21,979 nt of DNA from assembly GCA_003427395.1 (NCBI GenBank), contig BFEA01000294.1, forward strand, positions 1,811,259 through 1,833,237, written 5' to 3'. This DNA is from Chara braunii. Its lineage: Eukaryota; Streptophyta; Charophyceae; Charales; Characeae. Positions within the stretch are counted from its first letter, which is position 1; each line of letters opens with the position of its first letter. The notes beneath the pieces are model-generated. The model saw only the letters and a list, made by a program, of their open reading frames with translations. It made no database searches and was not told the origin of the DNA. The position numbers and the translations under genes are program-made. Positions 16,896 through 21,979 of the stretch are shown piece after piece.

Positions 16896-17121
16896 TGATC
16901 TGCTTTGCGTATGATGTTGTTGAGCGAATCTTATCCCGTTTTCCTTGCGAAAAGCAAGAGGTCTCCTGACCATATCACGCTGGAGTTTAACAAAATTTTT
17001 AGAGACAACTCAAGGACAATGTAAAATAACCCCGCGGATCACCGAGACGGACGTGGTAGCGTTGTCCTTTTGCCCTTTGGTTGTGTGTGCCAGTTGTATT
17101 TCTCGCGGTCTCCTACGACAG
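16896..17121 (+). repeat. ~226-bp repeat family, copy X
   Basis: Starts TGATCTGCTTTGCGTATGA and ends GGTCTCCTACGACAG. It matches copy Y (17274-17500) with roughly one difference per six to eight bases. One frame reads AYDVVERI, then PCEK, YHAGV, and VVFLAVSYDS near the end, interrupted by stops; the same frame is echoed in Y and in Z, hinting at a former coding sequence. No protein family is recognised. Confidence 0.8.
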
Positions 17122-17140
17122 CTAAGGGAAATAATACACC

Positions 17141-17267
17141 GTCTTTGAGTCAGATGATGTCTTTTTAGATTTCACTTAATATATTTTCAGCGAACATACT
17201 TCCATATGAGAGTTGTGACTGAGCGTTAGGTAGGTAGTTGTCTATTTTTATTGTCGCATTATGTTCT
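17141..17267 (+). repeat. ~128-bp repeat, copy 2
   Basis: Second copy of the segment at 16375-16503. It lies between the two copies of a different ~226-bp repeat, so the two repeats are interleaved. Confidence 0.9.
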
Positions 17268-17273
17268 CAGGCA

Positions 17274-17500
17274 TGGTCTGCTTTGCGTATGACGTTGTTG
17301 AGCGAATCGTATACAGTTTTCCTTGCGAAAAGCGAGAGGTCTCCCGAGCATATCACGCAGGAGTTTAACAAAATTTTTTGGGACAACTCAAGGACGATGT
17401 AAAATAGCCCCGTGGATCATCGAGACGGACGTGGTGGCGTTGTCCTTTTTCCGCTTTAGCCGGGTATGCCAGTTGTATTTCCCGCGGTCTCCTACGACAG
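17274..17500 (+). repeat. ~226-bp repeat family, copy Y
   Basis: Starts TGGTCTGCTTTGCGTATGA, ends GGTCTCCTACGACAG; 378-379 bp after copy X. Its frame reads AYDVVERI, PCEKREVSRAYHAGV and later MPVVFPAVSYDRIG. Downstream sequence to about 17700 continues to match copy Z. Confidence 0.8.
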
Positions 17501-17974
17501 AATAGGTTCTGACGACGCTCAACTTTATTCCCTAAGGGGTTTGTTACCACTCTTATGGGTGTATCCCTACCGAGATATTGTCCCACATGAGAAAACTTTT
17601 ACATGCAACCGCAGTGGTAGGTTAGCCGATGACGTTTGCTCGTTTCACTGTTGCATAGGTTCTAGAGTAAAACGTCATCGTACCCCGAATATTGCTTGTG
17701 GCTCAGGGCGCTGATCTCCCAAGCCGGAGACATATGTCAGTCGACTATGACGGTCTCAGCCAGACGTGAAACCCATCAGTAAATCCTAGTCCCTTACACA
17801 TAACTCACAAACATATATATAGATATAATCATTAAAGCAAAACACAAATGTCATCAATAAAACATACACATATTAAAAAAACCATTCCTCCAGCCAAAAT
17901 CTCGATAAACATTAGTGTCGAGATACAATACTTAAAAAGAATACAGTGCAATGCTGAGTCAACTTTAGTTGAAT
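17501..17974. other. Continuation of copy Y (to ~17700), then AT-rich DNA
   Basis: To about 17700 the sequence parallels 20107-20290 (for example GTGTATCCCTACCGAG versus GCGTATCCCCGTCGAG, and GCAACCGCAGTGG versus GCAATCGCAGAGG). From 17740 on it is AT-rich and without features except ATATATATAGATATA near 17813. Confidence 0.55.
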
Positions 17975-17975
17975 T

Positions 17976-18188
17976 GAATTGATAAAATGACCTGCCAAAA
18001 ATAAATTTTCCTCGTCCTTGATGAAATCGAAATTTCAAGTCATAACTGAAAAAAAGTCAAAGTGACAGTAAACTGTTGATCTGAATTGATAAAATGACTT
18101 GTCAAAAACAGTTTTTCCTCGTCCTTGATGAAATCGAAATTTCAAGTCATAACTACAAAAAGTCAAAAGTGTCAGTAAACTTTCTTGA
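17976..18188 (+). repeat. 107-bp tandem duplication
   Basis: The copies 17976-18082 and 18083-18188 share GAATTGATAAAATGAC, TTTTCCTCGTCCTTGATGAA and ATCGAAATTTCAAGTCATAA, with few differences. Confidence 0.92.
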
Positions 18189-18756
18189 AAAATGTACAGG
18201 AAGAATCTTTGACTTACTTCAATTGCCTTAATTGTAGTTCTATTAGTTGAAACATGTTGTAAGGGTTTTTATGTTAGAACCCTGAGCAGTGCGTCAGACT
18301 GTTCTTGTAAAGTCTTGTCTTAAATAAGACTCTCCTATTTACGTAACTCCATAATGATCTTAAGTAATATGGTTCTGTTAATTGTCGTTGTCTAATGCTT
18401 AACTCAAAAGTATACTTCATCCTTCCCGCCTCGCTTTCAGTTTCATTGCAAAGTCTTCGTGCAAAGTTTTTGGAATGGTAGAACCGACGATTATTCACAC
18501 GAGTCGAAAACCTACATCGCTTCACGTGTTCCGTTGTTAGCTTATACCTAAAAATCTCTCGCTCCTAATCACGATATATTTACTATCTTGATCGATAACA
18601 CGTGTTTGCTATTTTTTCCTTTCTTACGTATTTACCCCTCAATGCCAAAGCATGATAGGGAAATCATCGGGGTAATCCGAACATTATCCATTCGACGATC
18701 TTATCTTCATAGAGTTTTTGTTTTTGTTTTTTTTATTACCTCGTGAAGCAATGAAT
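18189..18756. other. No supported gene
   Basis: An 83-codon minus-strand frame (18274-18525) is basic and has no recognised motif. No repeat pair is seen. Confidence 0.4.
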
Positions 18757-18789
18757 GTAACGACTTCCGGAACGAGACAGAAGATTTGC
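18757..18789 (+). other. Possible LTR 5' end (TGTAACG)
   Basis: TGTAACGACTTCCGGAACGA resembles the TGTAACGACCCG-type start of many plant gypsy LTRs. The partner LTR, the far end and a target-site duplication were not found, so this is only a suggestion. Confidence 0.22.
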
Positions 18790-18889
18790 GATATCTATGG
18801 GAAAACAGATGAAATCTCTAGAGGTCGTGTCTAGCCATGATAAATTTGACGCCCCTCGCGGACTTGAATCTCCAGTAAGCTCATGCGTG

Positions 18890-19780
18890 CAAGCTCGTCA
18901 TCATCAAATATCAAGGTTGTGACGTGCGCACCTCGCATGACGCTGACAGTACGCATGCCATAAGGTGAGGCCATCCACGAGGCTAACCTCCATACTATGC
19001 ACGAAAGGGTCAACTCATACCAAATAAATGTGGAATCTCCGTGTCCCGGATCTGAATAACGTATAAGCATAATACTCACAATGACTAGCGAGAGACATTG
19101 GAGATTACTCACGTGATGAAAATATAAGGTGTAACCATAAAATTCCCTAGAAGTTCGAGCCATAAACATTCACGAATGTCTAGAAAAAATCCATCTCCGT
19201 CTCAAAGCATTCCGATGAAGTTGATCCATCATGTAGCCGCGCTATCTCGAACCATCAAAACTCGCTCCACTCCTCTGATCAGTTTGTCATCAAGTGTATC
19301 ACGAATAAGGAGGTACCTAGCCTTGGTGATCAGTTTATTATCGTGCGAGTTCGTCATTATCAAATATCAAGGTTACGACGGGCGCACCTTGCATGACTTT
19401 GACAGTAAGCGTGTCATAAAGTGAGGCTATCCGCGAGGCTAACCTCCATACTGCACGAAAGGGTGGACCCATATCAAATAAATGTCGAGTTTCCGTATCC
19501 TGGATCCGAACAATTTAGAAGCGGTTGCCGGATGGGGTAATCTTGATACTCACAATGAGTCGTGAGAGACATTGGAGATTACTCGTGCGTTGAAAATATA
19601 AGGTATAACCATAAAATTTTCTAGAAGTTCGAGCCATAGTCTCCGGCCTTCTCGAAGTATTCCGATGAAGTCGATCCATTGTGTAGGAGGGTCATCTTGA
19701 ACCATCAAAATTCACAACGCTCCTCTGATCAATCCTTCATCAGGTGCATCACGAATGAGGAAGTACCTAGCCTTGGTGAG
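18890..19780 (+). repeat. ~455-bp tandem duplication
   Basis: Copy A (about 18890-19340) and copy B (about 19346-19780) match over their length with period 456 at the left (CAAATATCAAGGTT at 18905 and 19361) and 450 at the right (AGTACCTAGCCTTGGTGA-like at 19311 and 19761). Shared words include GAGGCTAACCTCCATACT, GAGAGACATTGGAGATTACT and AGAAGTTCGAGCCATA. Frames within are not conserved between copies. Confidence 0.88.
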
Positions 19781-19879
19781 GTCTCGTTGACCACCGTCCA
19801 TCTGTCCACGAGAAGAACAACATCAAGCATTGATCAACTCAAAAAATGGATCTTCCTCTCGCTCAAACTTCGCTGTAGA

Positions 19880-20290
19880 AAAGACAACTCGGCTGAAACG
19901 CCGAAATCTGTTGTCAGGCGTTCGACAATAATGATGAACATAAACAAGAGGACCATGCTTATAACGCTGTCGAGCGCATCGGTCCCGCACCTCGCAGGAC
20001 GGGACCCTCCCGGCCGCGTCACGCAGGAGTTGGAATATTCCTCGTCGTGTACACATAGAGCTTCCACAAGCCGCTCAGGCTGAGTGTGCAAGCTATACCT
20101 CTCGCGAGCCCCTACGACAAGATAGGGCCTATATGAGTCACACCCTACCTCCACCTTGCTTGAGCTATCACCTCCCTTCGGTGGGCGTATCCCCGTCGAG
20201 TTGCCGGTCCACAGTACGAAAGCTAATCAGTTGCAATCGCAGAGGTGGACCGACCTCGAACATTGCTCGTTCGCTGTGGCATAAATGGTT
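19880..20290 (+). repeat. Diverged third member (copy Z) of the 16.9-17.5 kb repeat family
   Basis: Related to X and Y but more diverged. Anchors are TATAACGCTGTCGAGCGCAT (versus TATGACGTTGTTGAGCGAAT), CCGCTCAGGCTGAGTGTGC (versus CCGCTTTAGCCGGGTATGC), GCCCCTACGACAAGATAGG (versus GTCTCCTACGACAGAATAGG) and CGTATCCCCGTCGAG. In the shared frame Z reads AYNAVERIG and later VQAIPLASPYDKIG. Open frames of 134 and 114 codons overlap this copy in other phases and do not match the shared one. Confidence 0.6.
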
Positions 20291-20482
20291 TGCGCAGTCT
20301 CACTCCTCTATCAGACCTACACTAGGAACTCGTCGTCGGTCGACTAGGATACATCCCACTTACCACGCGTTACACCACAACATTCACATATACAGAACGA
20401 CACAAAATAAGCAACACTCCCTTTTGTATCTATCCCATAACCTTCCGACATTGACATTGGGTAGACGACGCGCGTGAAACTT

Positions 20483-20490
20483 AGTATATA
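20483..20490 (+). promoter_or_regulatory. TATA-like element
   Basis: AGTATATAACC lies about 65 bp upstream of the ATG at 20553, a spacing that fits a short 5' leader. It is AT-rich within a GC-richer stretch. Confidence 0.35.
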
Positions 20491-20552
20491 ACCGCACGGA
20501 CGTAGAGTCTTCCCACATCAACTACCGATGCAAACATTCGCAGGCAGTCGCA

Positions 20553-20720
20553 ATGATGGCGTACTATGTAGTGCCCGTAATCAAGCGGTCCCTCATGGAT
20601 CTGAGTACCGCTTATGACAGTCAAGTGTTAATCGCGAAGTATCGTGAGGGTCAACCCCTTCACGATATTGCACAGCTGAAGGAATTGTTGTTTGGCCCCC
20701 GCGATACCTTCGGTCCTTAG
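20553..20720 (+). CDS. Short ORF, 55 codons, unknown
   Basis: Starts with two ATG codons (20553, 20556) and ends at TAG (20718-20720). The frame is open upstream to a TGA at 20475. Composition is protein-like: AYYVVPVIKRSLMDLSTAYD, an alkaline middle (AKYREGQ), and HDIAQLKELLFGPRDTFGP at the end. It lies just downstream of a TATA-like sequence and next to copy Z, so it could be a remnant of the gag or leader ORF of the same element. I do not recognise a family. Its base composition is GC-richer than the flanks. A chance ORF of this length is quite possible. Confidence 0.28.
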   Translation: MMAYYVVPVIKRSLMDLSTAYDSQVLIAKYREGQPLHDIAQLKELLFGPRDTFGP

Positions 20721-20979
20721 GCCGAGTGTCTCGGTGGGCAGGGCAAATAGGCTCTGCACGGGGGGTGATCCCTTTCAGGAGGAGTCTAGGACCTGGGATA
20801 TCCTGGACAAGGACCTCGAATCCAGGCTGAGGACTAACGTCCGACCCATAAACTTTATATTTATAAGAAGCAAAATGCTAAAGGAAGAGAGTCTCCTTTC
20901 CTTTTTCAATTTCAACCCAGTTAAAACCCATAGGAGTGGGCTGTGTAGGTCATGGAAACACTCAAACGTAGGTAGGCAC
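20721..20979. other. No supported gene; purine-rich patch
   Basis: GCACGGGGGGTGATCCC at 20756-20772 looks like a polypurine tract followed by TG, a possible LTR start, but no partner was found. A long open frame (20692-21198) runs through here without any motif. Confidence 0.3.
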
Positions 20980-20994
20980 ATATATATATATATA
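20980..20994 (+). repeat. (TA)n microsatellite
   Basis: Seven TA dinucleotides in a row, followed by GTGGGGAATAAATATGTGAC. Confidence 0.9.
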
Positions 20995-21683
20995 GTGGGG
21001 AATAAATATGTGACGATCACTTCTCATAACCATAGTGAGACTCCTCTTTGCCATATATATGTATGCGATCGCAGACAGTCAAATCCAAAGTCCGAACCAC
21101 AGAACATACCTGCAATCCAATTTAAGAGTCAACCAAAAGTCCACACATTACACGGGGTCAACTTCAACCATTCTCTATACTCATACCCCTCGCTTTAGCC
21201 ATGCAAGCCCCAACCTTTATCCAACCTTTCATAAATAAATACTCAACACTTTCGTTAAATGTCCACTCAATAAAGTTCCGGGTGAAAACTTTAATAAAAC
21301 AATAGAAACCATCAGGCTAAAGTCTTTTAGGTAGGGTAATGAGAATGGATTGGAGTTGAGTCGTAGACCGACGAATCAGTAAACGACCTTTTATCAGTGA
21401 TAACAGAACGAGGATCATCTGAAACTTAGTCCGAATTTTGAATCAGAACGATAAAAAAGACTTGTAGCATAAGACAGGTCAATACCCAAACTAAATCATC
21501 AATGTATGGGGAATAAATCCCCATAGCACATCCTTACTCAATACTGTCTGTTATGTAAATCTCAGTTTACCCCTAGTCCAATGCTAAAAGAAAGGTAGAC
21601 TCATGGCAGAGTCTCCCCTATTAAGGGTGGATTGTCAGTATCGTCACCTATCAAACTAGAATATGTTTCCTCTAACCTAAGAA
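20995..21683. other. LTR-like, non-coding sequence without a gene
   Basis: The text resembles the long non-coding LTRs of plant Ty3/gypsy elements, read in reverse (scattered AACCATAGTGAGAC, ACGAATCAGTAAACGACC and CATGGCAGAGTCTCCCC words), but I am judging by general look and cannot show LTR borders. No coding frame is supported. Confidence 0.3.
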
Positions 21684-21979
21684 GTTTTCGGCAATGCTTC
21701 TCGTAAAAAAATTATCTTTTCAGAATTTATACTAGCTCAAATATGAAAACTGAGATAAGATCTAACTCTATAAAGTTAAATTTTTTCCAACTCCCTGAAT
21801 TAGTAAAAAATTGGGCAGCATTACTTTTAGAAAGGGAGACTTTTCAGATTTTTACTAAGTCAGATACGAACTCAAAATCAAAAATTGAGTTCAACTTAAG
21901 ACAAAATTTAGTTCAATTTAAGACAAAATTTAACTAACTCCTTAGATTTGTAAAAATTTTGGCAGTACTGCCTTTAGAC
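21684..21979 (+). repeat. ~122-145 bp irregular repeat, three starts, running off the window
   Basis: Three related unit starts: TCGGCAATGCTTCTCGTAAA (21689), TGGGCAGCATTACTTTTAGA (21813) and TTGGCAGTACTGCCTTTAGA (21959, cut by the window edge). The first two go on to CTTTTCAGA, then TTTTACT or TTATACT, then a (C/A)TCA-type word. Units are diverged. Confidence 0.6.
21889..21932 (+). repeat. 22-bp tandem duplication
   Basis: GTTCAACTTAAGACAAAATT plus TA (21889-21910) is followed directly by GTTCAATTTAAGACAAAATT plus TA (21911-21932); one mismatch. Confidence 0.92.

Noticed and set aside
19679-20477. Frames of 134 and 114 codons as genes
   Set aside because: They run through the duplicated segment and copy Z in phases not shared with the other copies, so they look accidental.
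20692-21198. 168-codon open frame as a gene
   Set aside because: It is the longest frame outside the pyrimidine region apart from the 179- and 214-codon artefacts, but it has no motif, runs through a TA microsatellite and LTR-like sequence, and its composition follows the background.
1-21979. CRISPR array, integron, phage or bacterial operon
   Set aside because: The tandem repeats have no regular spacers, there are no bacterial genes or ribosome binding sites, and the transposon types are those of plants.
1-21979. tRNA or rRNA genes, chloroplast or mitochondrial insertions
   Set aside because: I looked for cloverleaf arms with GGTTCGA-type boxes and for familiar organelle or rRNA sequence and saw none. 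A covariance-model search would be more sensitive.

Overview
This window looks like repeat-dominated DNA from a nuclear land-plant genome, probably a large, slowly purged seed-plant or bryophyte-type genome; I cannot name the species. The evidence is a plant-type LINE with a zf-RVT-like zinc finger, Ty3/gypsy elements (one a chromovirus with an integrase-linked chromodomain), a TATA box next to a double plant telomere-type motif (CCCTAAA-like), plant-like GT-AG splice sites, and long microsatellites. I see no bacterial operon, phage, CRISPR, tRNA or rRNA. Most long open frames are products of low-complexity sequence or shadows of decayed elements.

Layout. 1-1052: pyrimidine-rich satellite of repeated ~105-120 bp modules separated by TTC/CTC tracts, plus a ~100 bp (CA)n run. 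1053-2264: unique-looking DNA with small repeats and a perfect hairpin. 2265-3071: the only candidate host gene, a small multi-exon model with an uninterrupted frame across five putative exons and no recognised family. 3243-4490: Ty3/gypsy pol fossil (RT connection and RNase H pieces), several local tandem duplications, then a possible polypurine tract/LTR with TATA box. 4706-6660: 5'-truncated LINE on the minus strand. 6661-9860: AT-rich DNA with a decayed integrase fossil, one small secreted-looking ORF, and short tandem repeats. 9867-11383: a 127-bp duplication and a degenerate ~72-86 bp repeat array. 11700-15267: decayed Ty3/gypsy chromovirus pol (linker, duplicated RT segment, RNase H, integrase, chromodomain). 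15619-15878: minisatellite. 16065-20290: a nested set of duplicated segments, including a family with three related members. 20553-20720: short clean ORF behind a TATA-like sequence. 20721-21979: LTR-like, repeat-rich sequence.

The elements do not form a working pathway. The dominant theme is decay: no element has intact pol, the chromovirus has stop codons at positions expected to be Trp or Gln (consistent with C-to-T deamination), and almost every segment carries a local two- or three-copy tandem duplication (13 bp to ~455 bp). I found no convincing new biological system. The best leads are the candidate small gene, the three-member repeat family at 16.9-20.3 kb, and the short ORF at 20553.
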